A DNA stretch of 64,000 nt from Cycas panzhihuaensis (lineage: Eukaryota > Cycadophyta): NCBI GenBank assembly GCA_023213395.1, contig CM041465.1:52149741-52213740 (forward strand), read 5' to 3'. This document shows, in pieces, positions 33,032 through 45,511 of this stretch. The translations under genes and the position numbers were made by a program. Below the pieces are notes generated by a model. That model did no database searches. It was not told where the DNA came from and saw only the letters and a program-made list of their open reading frames with translations. Position 1 is the first letter of the stretch; the number at the start of each line of letters is the position of its first letter.

Positions 33032-35456
33032 CTACTGTTGCCCCACGCTTGGGGCATCATCCCCTAGTCGATGTGATCCCTCTCGCGGGGACCACATCCC
33101 TTCGAGACTCCTCCTCAGGCTCCGTGAGCTCCCCACCTCGCTCCTCTCATCCTGTGGTCTCCTCGGGGTCATTGCCATCATGTGGGTCTATGTCCTGCTC
33201 TGCGCTGACCTCGATGCCATGTCCTCTATTAGTTGATTATATCGGGCCTGGATATGATCCTGCTCCATCTCTACAAGGCGAAGCCTCTCCTCCATCCCCC
33301 AGAGGTGCTTCTCCATCACTGCTATCCAAATATGGCTCCCCATATCCCCTCCAGCTCCTTCCTGAGTCTCTAGCACCTGCACCTGTCTCTGTAGAGCATC
33401 CCTCTTAGCTTGGATGGCATCCATCTTTGCTTGTTGCCATCCTGCACGTACCTCATGCTCCTGGGACTCTGCAACCCATATGTCTCTTGCCTGTATTAAT
33501 GGGGCAAATGCTGCCATGTGGCTACCTGCCGATCTGGGCTCATCACCCACCTAGATAGGAGGCTACCCCTCCACGTATGCCTGAGGGAATACCTCTCAGA
33601 CTACTGCCTCTACCAGCCTCTAGATGTCTCCCATACCTATAAATCTAGCATGCCACATATTAGTATATGTCTATACACATATCAAACCAAAAAATCAAGC
33701 TATATATGCGTCTGGCAATCAAGCGATGACATGAGAAGGTCATGTCTCACCTGGTGCGACAGCTGGCTCCTTTGCTTGGGTGATTGCCTCTGCTTTGGGT
33801 GCTCTGCTAGTTGTGGGTACCTCCTCTGCTACTTCCTCAGTTATCGGGACATCCCTCTTCTCTGTTGCCACTATAGCCGCCTCTCTAGATCTCCTGACGA
33901 TCCGCAGTCTGCGGGCCTGTGTCACTGGACCCCTACTCTCCTCTGCAGCTCTGGATGGGCCTGCCTCTCCACCTGCAGCCCTGGATGGTCCTGCTGCTCT
34001 GCCTGTGGTCTCTGACGGACCTATCTCTCCTGCAGGTCATGATGGTCCAGCCCCATCACCTCCATCGCCACCCTTGTCATCTCCTGGGGGCACTCTTGCC
34101 CCACCTGCCTCATCGTCACTATCCCACCTCACCACTCTATATGGATCCACTATATAATCTGTCATGGTGAGGAGGTCTAGCGACATAGCCTCCACTGAGT
34201 GATGAATATGTGCCTAGTCCTTGGTCCCTCTCAACCTGGTCTGCCACCTGTGTACCATCGGGGCCCACTCTGAGATAGGGTTTGGTCCCTGCGTCAGCGC
34301 CACTACTCCAAAGTGGTCAAAGAACCAACACTGTAGTAATGTACTATATGATAATCCACCCCTGCCTGTCACTTGAATAGCGTCTAGCTGTACGACGAGG
34401 TTTACCAATATGAGGGTGGCCCAGTCCATCCTCTCTCCCACCTCGCACTAGCATACTGCATCTATCCACCCTCCTGGTATATCTCTATAATTCTGTTTCC
34501 AGGATATCCAGAACATAATGTATAAGGTAATCAACTTCCTCCCTCGAGGAGCTTCGGACATAACCATGGTTTGGAAAGGAATCCCTCGCCTCTCCCATCT
34601 GTCCAAGCTAGTAAAGAACATAGCTACCTCTATGTATGTTGCCTCATTGCTAGGCAGCACTCCTAGTGCCACCAGCCTCCCCATCGCCAGTACTTCTAGT
34701 ATCCTCCTAATGTCCCTAGGCGTCACTGATACATCCCCCACCTGGGGTAAGTGGAAGACATGTCTCCTCCGGTCTTAGTGTGACACTATATCAACCAATA
34801 AACACTGATCCGATGTATATTAGGGTGTCCTCGTGACCTTCAATAGGCCACATCTCCTCAAGATCTCTCTATCCTCTCTCATCATCATCTCAATAAAGTT
34901 GAGCATCACCATCCCCATGTTCTCACGGTTCTCCACTGCGGCAACGACCTGCAAAATGTCATAAAACCAGTCAGAACTTGACCTATACTCCCTCCTCATC
35001 CCCTAGATTGCCTCTCAACCCCACTTGGTCGAGATTCAGGGTCCTTTGGGCCCTCATCATCCTTTTTCTGCAGTTCTGCCTTTGCGCCGCACCAAACTTT
35101 GTGGTACCGTGAAGTTTAGCTTGTGTCCTGCGGCGAACGGGGCCCTGCGGTAAAGATCACGGCACCACAATCTTTACCGTGATGCGAATAGCATCCCCCC
35201 AAAAGGGGGGGTTTTCTAGCAAAAAAATAAAAATTTTTCTTCTTGTGGGCTACAACCAGGCCCACTGGGACCAGGGCTACCTAGTGCCCTAGTCCTGCCT
35301 CTCTCTAGGTCCAATTTGGACTCCAGGAGGTCATTTCTCACCTATATGGGGCCTGAAAATCTACATAAAAAAATATAAAAAGCATCAAATCTTAAAGCAC
35401 GAGATGGGTTGAGTTTTCAGAGATCCACTTACTGGATCTGGCTAAGTGCTTGCCAT
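33032..35456 (-). pseudogene. aORF of RE3: antisense three-exon gene
   Basis: Minus-strand exons are 35456-35433, 34948-33751 and 33636-33032. Intron 1 starts GTAAGTGG and ends TTTTGCAG (phase 0). Intron 2 starts GTGAGACA and ends TTATAG (phase 1, splitting a Gly codon). These are the best splice sites of the three copies. Exon 2 encodes HVFHLPQVGDVSVTPRDI and later KVGERMDWATLILVNLVVQLD, then a Gly/Ser/Asp-rich acidic linker and RRLRIVRRSREA. Exon 3 has a coiled-coil-like region (AKMDAIQAKRDALQRQVQV) and ends GQQ. Stops occur in exon 1 (codon 5), in exon 2 (two TAA) and early in exon 3. Divergently transcribed from aRNH. Confidence 0.74.
35094..35179. other. Paired hairpins in aORF intron 1 of RE3
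   Basis: First hairpin: AAACTT (35094-35099) and AAGTTT (35112-35117) around a GGTACC-containing loop. Second hairpin: CGGTAAAGAT (35148-35157) and ATCTTTACCG (35170-35179), 10 perfect pairs. Order and spacing match RE1 and RE2, but the stems differ. The first is the sister of the LTR hairpin, sharing its GTACCGTGAAGTTTA text. Confidence 0.75.
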
Positions 35457-35615
35457 CTCATCCTTATGGTTCCAATGGCTATCCTCCAGCTCTGATCCAA
35501 TGGTCAGATCTCCCTCTGCGTGCCACCAAAGTTGGGTAGCGCTCCACTACGTAAGGAAATGGCTCTGGATTCATTCGAGAGCCCGTGAAAATAAATCCCA
35601 TTTTCATCGATTTTC

Positions 35616-35623
35616 CTTATATA
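35616..35623 (-). promoter_or_regulatory. TATA box for the RE3 antisense gene
   Basis: TATATAAG on the minus strand lies about 160 bases upstream of the aORF start at 35456, the same spacing as in RE1. Flanking ccaccTATATAAGGAAA is shared with the other copies. Confidence 0.6.
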
Positions 35624-35656
35624 GGTGGGGGCTCCGATGGGCACTGTCTCCATTTT

Positions 35657-36162
35657 TGCTCTTGTGACAGCCCTTTGGATCATTCCTTACCCTTGATCAC
35701 CTTTGCCTTTTGGCCCTGTCTTCTATTGTGCTCCTGTAGCCTTCGTTTTACTCTTTCTTATGGATGCATTTATGGCACCTTATCGATGCATTTTTCGTAG
35801 GATCCTTCTATCTCGTTTTACGTGCCACTCCCGTGCATGCCTGATTTTATAGTTGTTTGTCTCGTTTCTCCATCCTTAACTCGTTTTTGCAGCCCATTCC
35901 TACCCCTGGGGTCTCTAAAGGGAATGCTCCCTCCGTTTGGATCTATTCTTTACTTTCTCAAGCAACCTTTGGCATCCTAGGATGCCCTTTTGCTACTCGC
36001 TCTCAACCAGTGGTCAGACAGCCTGCTCTTATCCTTGGGTAGCCTCATTGCTAGGTCCCCCTACCCTTTGCGGCCATTCATTGATTGCCATACGAGCTCC
36101 TTTTGCTTCGACTCTTATATTTTTGCATACTTTCTCTACCGAGACATTTCCTTTCATCATCT
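35657..36162 (+). other. Region between aORF promoter and aRNH of RE3
   Basis: There is no conserved ORF. TCGTTTTTGCAG followed by CCCATTCC at about 35880-35900 looks like a splice acceptor 265 bases ahead of aRNH. RE2 has GCGG instead of GCAG at the equivalent place. If functional it would give a spliced sense transcript for aRNH; this is inference. Confidence 0.35.
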
Positions 36163-36675
36163 ATGTCTCTCTTCATTTTTACCGACGGTAGAAGCCGTGG
36201 TAATCCTGGACCTTCTACCGCTACATGGATTCTTTGTAGCCCTTCCAAACATGATTTTTTGCATTCTAGAATATTCCTCCCTGAGGTCACTAATAACAAA
36301 GCTGAGTACACAGCCGTTATCGAAGCCCTCACTGATGTACTCTATTTCCTTCATGGACCTATTGTTCTTCTTTGTGACTCCCAGGTGGTGGTGTCCCATC
36401 TCACCCAGGTTTACTAGGTGCGGTACCCTCACTTGAGAGCCCTCGCTTCGGTTGCCAGATCCCTGCTAGCTAATTTCCAATATGTTGACATCTGACAAAT
36501 TCCTTAGGCCTTCAACCCTAAGGTGGATAGCCTTGTTCGCCTCATCCTTGAGCGCTGCCTCCCTCTTCTTGCTAATCGCCCTTGAGACTTGTCTGGTCAC
36601 CCTATAACCCAAGTCTCGGGCTGTCATACAGATCACTTTGTGAATCTGTTCACGCCTCCGAAAGCTAGCCACTAA
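36163..36675 (+). pseudogene. aRNH of RE3: second RNase H near the 3' LTR
   Basis: The start is set at ATG 36163 (MSLFIFTDGRSRGNPGP), which RE2 shares at 53062. The fold is a type 1 RNase H of the kind found as an extra domain in plant Tat elements. The four catalytic acids are visible: D in FTDGRSRGNPGP, E in NNKAEYTAVIEAL, D in LLCDSQVV, and D in FNPKVDSLVRL. It would degrade RNA in RNA-DNA hybrids during reverse transcription. Three in-frame stops (TAG at 36415 and two about 30 codons later) separate these motifs. It lies downstream of integrase and aORF instead of next to the pol RNase H. Confidence 0.82.
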
Positions 36676-37007
36676 TGAGGTTAAACTATGGTGAATACCA
36701 GGTTTACTTATTTACCCTTTTACTTGACATTATCATGCACTCCTCTTTGCACTTTTACGATGGGGGCAGCCCCCTCATCCTTCTTATCTTCTAGTCGATT
36801 CTTGGGTGGCACATAGGCAGCCCCTATGCCATCTCCACCCCTGTCCTCGTATCCATGCATTCTGCCATGACACTTACTAGTACCCTTAACCCTTACTATG
36901 ATCATGATTTATATATATACATACACGTGCTATTGACAGTTTGGTTGCCAGCATTCGTCGTCGCACCATGCTTCCGAGCAACGAGGCTCTGCTGCCAAGG
37001 GGGCAAT
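36676..37007 (+). other. RE3 3' spacer with polypurine tract
   Basis: No gene is visible. AAGGGGGCAA at about 36998-37007 lies directly before the 3' LTR and matches AAGGGGGTAG of RE2, so it is the purine tract that primes plus-strand DNA. Confidence 0.75.
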
Positions 37008-37516
37008 GTTTCCCGATTACTAGGAATGGATATGGATAGGTCGACTTAGGTAAGCTCAGGTACGATTCCTTCCTTTTCACTTGTACTATTTCTTTAGAAA
37101 GTTTGACAAAAGTATTGCCTCATTGCACGACTACTTGCTTCATTTGTATGATCACTTTGTATTTATTACCTGGTCATGCTGCTTGTCATATTGTGAGCCT
37201 ATGACAACCCAATGGGACTTATCTTTCTGCAAGGTAGGCATCCCCATGGCACTTTATGACCCTTCGTGCTATCTCCACACCACCTCGAGCTTCATTTGAT
37301 TTGTATGACCCCTTCATGCCTTGATATTGAGCTCCTAGCACCTCACTTTTAGGACCTTCAACCATTGATGCTTCTCTTGCCTTTGTCCACATGCCGTTTG
37401 GACTGTCTTAGCCACTTAGACAAGAGGGCCAGCCCCTCCTAGGGCTGCCACATCACCTCCTAAGGCTCCCAAAACCCAGATTACTGCCATTCTAGCTTTC
37501 TGGTCTTGCACCACTA

Positions 37517-37542
37517 TAAACTTAGCTGTATCGTGAAGTTTA
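37517..37542. other. Hairpin in RE3 3' LTR
   Basis: Arms TAAACTT (37517-37523) and AAGTTTA (37536-37542) pair perfectly. The core TGTATC differs from AGTATC in the 5' LTR. The text further out (GCACCA on the left, CGGTGC on the right) can extend the stem. Confidence 0.65.
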
Positions 37543-38758
37543 CCACGGTGCGACTATTGTAAGTTATTTTTAAAAAATTGCCATGGCAATTCTCACTTTT
37601 CTCATGGAATCGCCACGTGGCCTCGCATCCACCTCAGCCCTATTCGCACTCTATTTGCTTGTTTAGGGCTAGGATAGGTATAATTCTCAAAACCCTCATC
37701 ATTTTACCTCTCTTGGATGATTTTTGGCTATTCAATACAACTATTCCCTACTGCAAGTTCTGCTCATTCTTTCTCTCTCTCATAGGTATATTTGTAGGCC
37801 TATATTTCTTGTAACTCTAGGCTAGGATCTGCCTGCAACAACCTTCCTCCATGGTGGGAAGCTTCTCTGCAGGCATTATCAAGCAAGTTTAGGTGTGTTT
37901 CTTCTCCAACTTGCCCCAACAAGTGTCTCTTTCAGCCGTCTCTTGGGATATCTCCTATAAAACCTTGCAGGAACCCTCCTCTCCGCTGGTTGCATAGGTA
38001 GACCTACCCTATATTTAGCCCAACAGGTTCTCTAAACCCTTTTTTTCAGGATTTATAGTATGTTATTTCTATGTTAGACTCGTTTCCTAGTTTGTTTGCT
38101 TGCTTTCTTTATGTTTGACTGTAGCAAACACTATTTCCATTGAGTTTGGCTTGTTATTTCCAAGTCTTCACCTTTCCTCCACTAGTTTTCCTTAAGGAAG
38201 CAGTTGGAGAAGACCCACAAATGTTGGGCAAAGAGAGTAAGGTGGGGCAACCTCCCACTTAGTCCTACACTCCAAGGGCAATCCCCTTCCCACCTTCCTT
38301 CTCCTGCCCCATGCTTCTCTTGGGTTAATTAGGAGTAGGTGAGCCTTAGGTCTGTGCTGGATTATCAGCATATGTAGCCCCTTATTGTGCTGATTCTAGG
38401 CCTGCACACCTCCCGTTTGGACCCCTGTCGTATCCCTAAAGTTGCTTTTTATCTCTTGAAAGCCTTGGTAGGGGTTTGGGCATCAGATTGCTACCCATAG
38501 CAACTCTACACTTCAACATCTCTCCAACGCTTTGTTACATTTATCCTTATATTTCTTGGCTGTCATAAGTTGTCGTTTACTCTCATCTTGTTGCACTAAG
38601 AGGTTGTGTAGAGAACCTAGTGGAGGGCTAGCCATCCTGAGGCTTCCCTTTGCTCCATCTTGCTTGATGTTCATGATTGCTTGAGGGAAGGTTTGGAGTT
38701 ATTTGCTGCAGTTATTTTCCTAACTTGATATAACATTTTGATATATAGATCGCATACA

Positions 38759-39503
<745 letters not shown>

Positions 39504-39682
39504 GGCTCTCTTTTGTAGCCCCTTCTTGGAAGGGATAAGCTCTTGTATGTGCAGGTTGGAGCAATTTTGTGTGAAAGGAAAAGGCCTCTGAATCTGGGTA
39601 CATTTCATCCTCTTTTCCTTTCTTTCATTTTGTTCACTTCCTTTCGTTTCGTTTCCTTTTTCGTAGGGGGAAGGTAAGGAAG

Positions 39683-39843
39683 TATTAGACTAACTACCGT
39701 ATCTCAAGGATTATTTACGTGGACTAATCGCCACCCTGGGCCCTGGGACTAACTGCCCTGTGGGGTGTTCAGATACGAGATTTGTATCAGACACTAACAC
39801 CTCGAGGTTTTGGTGTAATGGCAATCTTAACATGGTATTAGAG
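39683..39843 (+). repeat. LTR-like unit and tRNA-Met primer site at the left of the mosaic
   Basis: TATTAGACTAACTACCG to ATCTTAACA (39683-39832) followed at once by TGGTATTAGAG (39833-39843), one change from the TGGTATCAGAG that pairs with initiator tRNA-Met. This is the 5' end organisation of a Copia-type element. I found no second copy of this LTR in the window. Confidence 0.6.
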
Positions 39844-42800
39844 TTAAGGTGAATTCAGAGCCAAGTTAAGGCGAGCTTGAGTGACGGGAAGCATTGATGG
39901 TAAAACCCTAATTCTAGAGTGTGTGGAGGTGGCTCTATAGAGATGTTCATGCCTGTTTCTATTTGTATGCCCTGGAGATGTTATTAGCCCTCGATTAAGC
40001 CTATGGAAGAATGTAAACGCTAGTTATAGAACCATGAAGTCATAATATAGTCATTTTAAAGGTATGTTCAATACTTGTTGTTTGTGTGATATTTGCCATC
40101 TGCTATCTCTTATCTCATCCTATGTCATTCTTCTTTTTTTTAGTTTTGTCAATGCCTCCACTGTAATAGTTGAAATACTCTGGTCATGCTTATGCCATTA
40201 ATATTTTTGCCATTTAGGGTTCCACATACAGACCGTTAGATTTATTATGATATTGATGTGTAATAATAAAATTTTAACCGGTGTATTGTATTCTTTACCC
40301 TACATAAATGATGTTTGTATATTTAATCAGTCGTTAGCATTAACTCGCTGTTCACTCTCAGTTTAACTCTATGTTATTTGGCACTCTTTACATTTCATAT
40401 GATTTAGATGGACTCAGACACTTCATATAACATAAGGTGTTTATTATTATTCGTAAGATACCTGAGTATTTGATACATCGTAGACTTCACATAAATACTA
40501 ATGAATAGCTAGCATGGTACTGTAAATAGAATAAACTTCTCATATCTAGAAATCAATGTTCACTCAGCGAATTCAGAACCAAACACATTCTAACAGAATA
40601 TGTATGTTACTGTCTTTGAGGTTTTTGTATATTATATGCAGATTGAAATTAAGGAGTTTGTGCCATGACGATTAATTAATTGATAGATGAATCACATCAC
40701 CAAAATTCAGGGAAATTAAGAAGAATATCTAGAGGACTACATATGTGATAAAATGCATATCGTTTTCTTCAATTTGACAGACCCGTCCTGAAAGGACTAA
40801 GCGAGCAATGTGATCCAGCTCCTCAACTGATCAGGGGAGCCTTACTAAATAATTTAAAACTTAAAAAAACTGGTGTAATCCACTATATATCAAGCAAACC
40901 CTACCTCCCAATGGCATCTAGTTTCTCATTATTCCATTAGCGATCATTATAAACCCTTCAAAACACATGGAAACACAAGTGCTACATGCCCAAAAGATGC
41001 CCTAAATCTCAAAGCAACAGCAAAGACGAAACAAATTTCCTATGTAAACGCCAATTATTGTTCAAGTAGAAACCACCAGGCCACTTATTTATAGCAAAAA
41101 TCTAGTAATTGTCATAAAGAGAGTGGCAAAGTAGTTACAATTGCATATCGTACATGTTAAAATCCAAGGTTAGCATATCGTACATGTTAAAATCCAGGGC
41201 CAACAAGTTATCACAGTATTAATCCGTCACTTGAAGTTTTCAGTTTATTATTTGCTGTTACAACCGCGACATCCACCTTTGCATCATTAAGCCTATTCTG
41301 TCTCTTTGTATATTTGTTACACATTGGGAGTGATTCAATTTTTGATTAATCTTAAAGCCTTTCTCTCAAATAACCTTATCATTGATTTGCTGCCACCTCC
41401 ACGTATGCTGAGTCGCCTATCATTGCCTACATTTTGTTAATGGTTGCGCTGCCTATTGAACAGTTTGCCCATTGCATATCAATAGATATTGAAGCCTATT
41501 TTGATATATATTAAAGTAAAGTCATATGTAATCATTATCTCTGGTAATGTGCATGATTATTGATACACTTTAAGTCATTCGTCAATTGTATTCTTCTTTA
41601 TTTTTGAATTTGAGACCTTATTTTGGCATGTTTTGAAATATGTCAAAGTCTCCAATGTCATTGTTTTATTATGCGCTCATGATGTTTTATTATTCCTTTG
41701 TCTTATGATTTTTTTTTTTTTGTTTCGTTTGTTACTTTGACATATTTATATATTGTGTCATCTTTGGATGCTCTCTTTATCTCGATGAGTGTATATACCT
41801 CTCAAATGACATAAATATTTCATGAGGTAACTTTGATATGGCAAACGAATGGTATTGGAATTATGAGGTGTGCTTGAGAGGTAATGTTTGAGTGCTATTA
41901 GGGTTACATCTCAAGCTTGGACAATTATTGAACATGTTTAAGGGCAAGATTTGACATATTTTAATGGTGTATTCTTTAATCAATTTGGCGGGAAAAATTG
42001 AGGACATGACAAGGGCAAGAAAAAGATAATAAGAGGGCATTGTGATCAAAGTAATGATTAATAAGCAAGTGAGTTATTGTTACGAGGAAGCAATCTTTGG
42101 CATTGAGTTGATGGTGCAGTCCTTACAGTTATGGCTTTATGGTGATATGAGTGAGTGATTTTTGAAGTAAGGTCTTGGTTTGATGTGTTGATATTGTGAC
42201 TTGAATTTAAGATATAGTGAAGTGATTACACAATAAGGTTTAATAAGTGATCGTTTAAAGTTGTGATGCAGCAATGATATGGCTTCTAGCTTACATTTGC
42301 ATGAAAAGATATGTTGGGTAAGGTGATTGTTTGGTGATATAAAGCAATATGGTGCTTTATCTCTTAATGACATGTATGAGATGCATTTCACTATAAAAGG
42401 AGAGAGTTATAAATGGATTTACTATGGTGATGTGAGTATTACTTTTGTACTTTTTGGCAATGAGATGGTGATACTTGATATTGGTATAATACTCCTTTGT
42501 ATGCAATTATACTTTGACGATATGATACTTTTATGAGGCAGTTGTTTGAGGCTATCATATGTGTGTTGTACATGAGAGAGTGAAGTTCGTGAAAAGACAT
42601 CTATTGTTTCTCTTGTTTGCAATGAGTTCGATGACATATTGAAATTTAGTGTCCCTTGGAATGTGATTAATGTGAAAAAGCCTTATGGGCATGATAAGGC
42701 AAAGTTGTGGACAAGAAACATGGTGATATGAGGTATTGAGATACTTGTTGCATGTGAGATTACTGGCACGCTTTATGATGTGAAAGGGCAAAAAGGGTGA

Positions 42801-43078
42801 GATTGTTAGTTGCACGGAAGCAGAATTATTGAATTAAGTGAAGTGTGTGTCTTAGTGATTTAATGGTGACGAGAGTGTGTATGATTCCTGTGAGACGTAT
42901 GTGGCTTAGGCATTGATTCTATGGTGAAGTACGAGTGCCAGATACTTGTTATATGTGACTACTTGACAATATGAGAGATATATAAGGCAATGATATGATG
43001 ATAAAATCAATGATGTAAAAGACATGAGACATGAGAAATTTTATTGAGAGTGATGATAAGTGAGTTTGTTGATTGAAA
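39844..43078. other. Non-coding interior of the mosaic insertion
   Basis: AT-rich DNA without conserved reading frames. From about 42700 rightward it resembles the leader of the gag-only element (for example TGCTTGTTGCATGT-like and GACATGAGACATGAGAAA text also found, inverted, at 61380-61420 and 61030-61060). The first 2.8 kb has no recognisable relative here. Confidence 0.55.
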
Positions 43079-43990
43079 ATGGCATTTACAATCATGGAGG
43101 ATAATGATGTGGTTCTATATGCTCCTGAGACAAATGAATATTACCTAAGGGATTCGCTTCTTCCAGTACCTAAATGCAATGGTGAAGACTACTTCTTTTG
43201 AATAATTAAAATGAGATGTCTATTCATAGCTAGAGGTTTGTGGAAGATTGTTACTGATGAATATGATATCCCTAATGATGATGAAGAAAAAGAAATGCTT
43301 GAGAAGAAAGATAGAATGGCATTCATTATGATTCGTGCTGCATTCAATGAGATGGATCTTCCCTCCAAATTCCATCTTGTTATTCCTATGATTCTACATG
43401 CAAGTAATGTTAAAGAAGCTTGGGATTTTCTAAGGGAAGTATTTGAACAAACACCTAAAGAAACACAATGAATGATTGAAAAGGCAATTAAGGCTAGTTA
43501 TGGTATAAGTACAAGAATGAAGAAAGTATCATCAACACTGATGAAACAACACGTGAAGATGAAGAATGTCTGAGCACTAACGAAACTTCTATTATTGAAT
43601 GCATTGATAAGATTATAGATGAAGACATTGAAAGTGATGAATTGATTTCAAGAGAAATTGAATCTAATGATCCTATAAAGGATGAGTCTTATATTGATGA
43701 CATTCCTTCTTTAAGCATTGATTCAAGTTCAAAGAGTATGCTAAGTGATCAAGATTCTACTCTAAATTTTGAAGAAGTCACAGTTGTACATGATGATCAA
43801 GAGTTTATACAAGATAATGATGACAGACAAGTTGTGATTGAAGATGGTTACTTATAGGATCTTCTTCAGACTAGACTAGCCACAATAAAGAATCAGGATT
43901 TACACTTGCTAGAGCATCTACATCAACATCGTTACTACAGAATTGAAGATGGAAATCAAGCTAAGGATATCATCTTATAAAGGCATCAGT
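43079..43990 (+). pseudogene. gag: Gag-like gene of the mosaic insertion
   Basis: The start at ATG 43079 is used because the relative at 60967 has its Met at the same point. The first half is a Copia-type Gag (UBN2-like) domain: ETNEYYLRDSLLPVPKCNGE, KMRCLFIARGLWKIVTDEY, AFIMIRAAFNEMDLPSKFH, ASNVKEAWDFLREVFEQTP. The second half is acidic (ESDELISREIESNDPIKDE, then SLSIDSSSKSM) with no zinc knuckle. There are stops after DYFF and KETQ and a frameshift near 43520. No protease, integrase or RT follows, only a purine tract and an LTR. Confidence 0.75.
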
Positions 43991-44140
43991 ATAGAATTGA
44001 AGACAAAAATCAGATGAAGATATCATTCTATAGCAAAGACATCACTATAAGATTGAAGACAAGGATCAGGTTGAAGACATCATTCTTAAGACATTTCCAA
44101 GGACAAAGCGATACAAATACAAATGACCCAAATGTACATT

Positions 44141-44391
44141 AAGGGGGAGTGTTAGAATATTAATGTACATTTGATTTATACCACATGCAAGTGGGTCCTA
44201 CTCTTCCAATATGACTTATATTATAAATACATAATATTGTGTATCATATGTAAGCATGCTGTAAGGATGTTTTGTTAATACAATGGAGGTACCTTAAGGG
44301 TACCGTTCGATCCTATGGAAGTGTGTTTTGTTTTGTTTGTGAATATCTTATTATGAAATGGGTGGAGATATGTTTTGTTTTGTTTGTGAAT
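44141..44391 (+). repeat. Purine tract and 3' LTR of the gag-only family
   Basis: AAGGGGGAG (44141-44149) precedes an LTR starting TGTTAGAATATTAATG (44150). It shares CCACATGCAAGTGGGT, ATAAATACA and GGTACCTTAAGGGTACC with the LTRs at 59554 and 62256. Its 3' end is abnormal: a 21-base TGTTTTG-rich unit ending GTGAAT occurs at 44324-44344 and again at 44371-44391, replacing the expected TTTTCCAACA end. Confidence 0.8.
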
Positions 44392-45204
44392 CCCCCGTCC
44401 TCCGTGTTGATCTTGGTTGCTCATCCATCGGTTGGCGTGAGGGCGTGCGTTGTGTGTGGGTGAGGTCTCCCATCAGTAGCTACATCTTCCGGGTATGTAC
44501 ATCTATCTTTTATCCCTCCATCTCCCCTTTCGCTTTTATTCAAATCTATGTTCTAGCTAAGTAGATCACATGAAAGTAAAGGGGTAAATGGTATTGATTA
44601 TTTGCACTTGTATGCTTGTATGTCATATGCCTACCTCATACAGGAAAGGGATGTTATAGGAAACCCCGTTTTTCCTTTCCTCTTCCTATAAAATCTAACA
44701 TATCCTTTAGGTATATTCTATTTTGCATCACTTGCTTGCACACATGCCACTTGTTCTTCTCCTTCTTTTGCCTTTAGTTATTAACGAAAAACTTAGTTCA
44801 AGTGTCTATCTCTCTCTCTTGGTCCTATTTGCCATGACCAAATAACCAAGAGAGACCTGGTTACATTATAGGCCTTCGCCTACCTTAGCCACGTCCGTTT
44901 CCCTTTGTCATAGGGAAACTCTTTGAGGATTCCTCTCTTCCCTTTTGGCCATCTAAGGGTGGGGGGGGCTTTCTCTTAAGCCTATCCAGGCTACTCGCCA
45001 TATGCAGTCTCCCTCCCAGATTGAGGGCCACTTCGAGGTAGTTGGGTACCATTTGTAGGTCCCGAAGTCATGCTCCGGCACACGGGGCGCCCTGCATGGT
45101 GCTCTCTTTGCTTGTAGGATTTTATCCACACCTTCATCATCATTATTATTTGCTATCATTCTTATTGAGCTTAGCGACTATCCTGTAGACGCACATCCAA
45201 CAGG

Positions 45205-45511
45205 TAGGACTGGTCACTGGGACATCCTCCTTCAGGAATTCGATCTCCAAATCATTAATAGGAAATCGAAAAAGGGGATGGTAGTGGCAGAACAACTTGC
45301 ATATGGCCCCATCCCTAACTCGTTTGATTCTTCCATTAATGACACTCTTCCTAATGAGTTTATCTTGACTATTTAGGGCACTCCTTCCTATCCACTCATT
45401 AGTAGTGAGTGGTATGGTGATATCGTATGGTACCTTACTCAACAATGGTACCACTCGAAAGCCAGTAGCAATGTTAGGTCACACATTCAGACTACTGCTA
45501 GGTAATACTTC
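45205..45511 (+). pseudogene. RNase H end and pre-integrase segment of RE2
   Basis: RE2 text resumes after RE3 with WDILLQEFDLQIINRKSKKG, the fourth RNase H block also present in RE1. A tail with FDSSINDTLPNEFILTI, then SEWYGDIVWYLTQQWYH follows. One stop interrupts it. The solo LTR begins at 45512; the integrase follows at 48044. Confidence 0.82.

Larger units (their letters stand above)
39683..44391 (+). mobile_element. Mosaic retroelement insertion in the RE3 3' LTR
   Basis: The insertion point is certain because RE3 LTR text before 39683 and after 44391 is adjacent in the 5' LTR at about 24150. The left end is a 150-base LTR-like unit with a primer site. The right end is a purine tract and LTR of a different family, the one that makes the complete element at 59554-62477. 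Between them are 3.2 kb of non-coding DNA and one gag. The two LTR-like ends are not related to each other. A target duplication is not clear: GGAAG on the left against TGAAT on the right. Confidence 0.75.

Noticed and set aside
42137-42815. ORFs of 70-86 codons on both strands
   Set aside because: They lie in the non-coding leader of the mosaic insertion, with no domain and no counterpart in the element at 59554.
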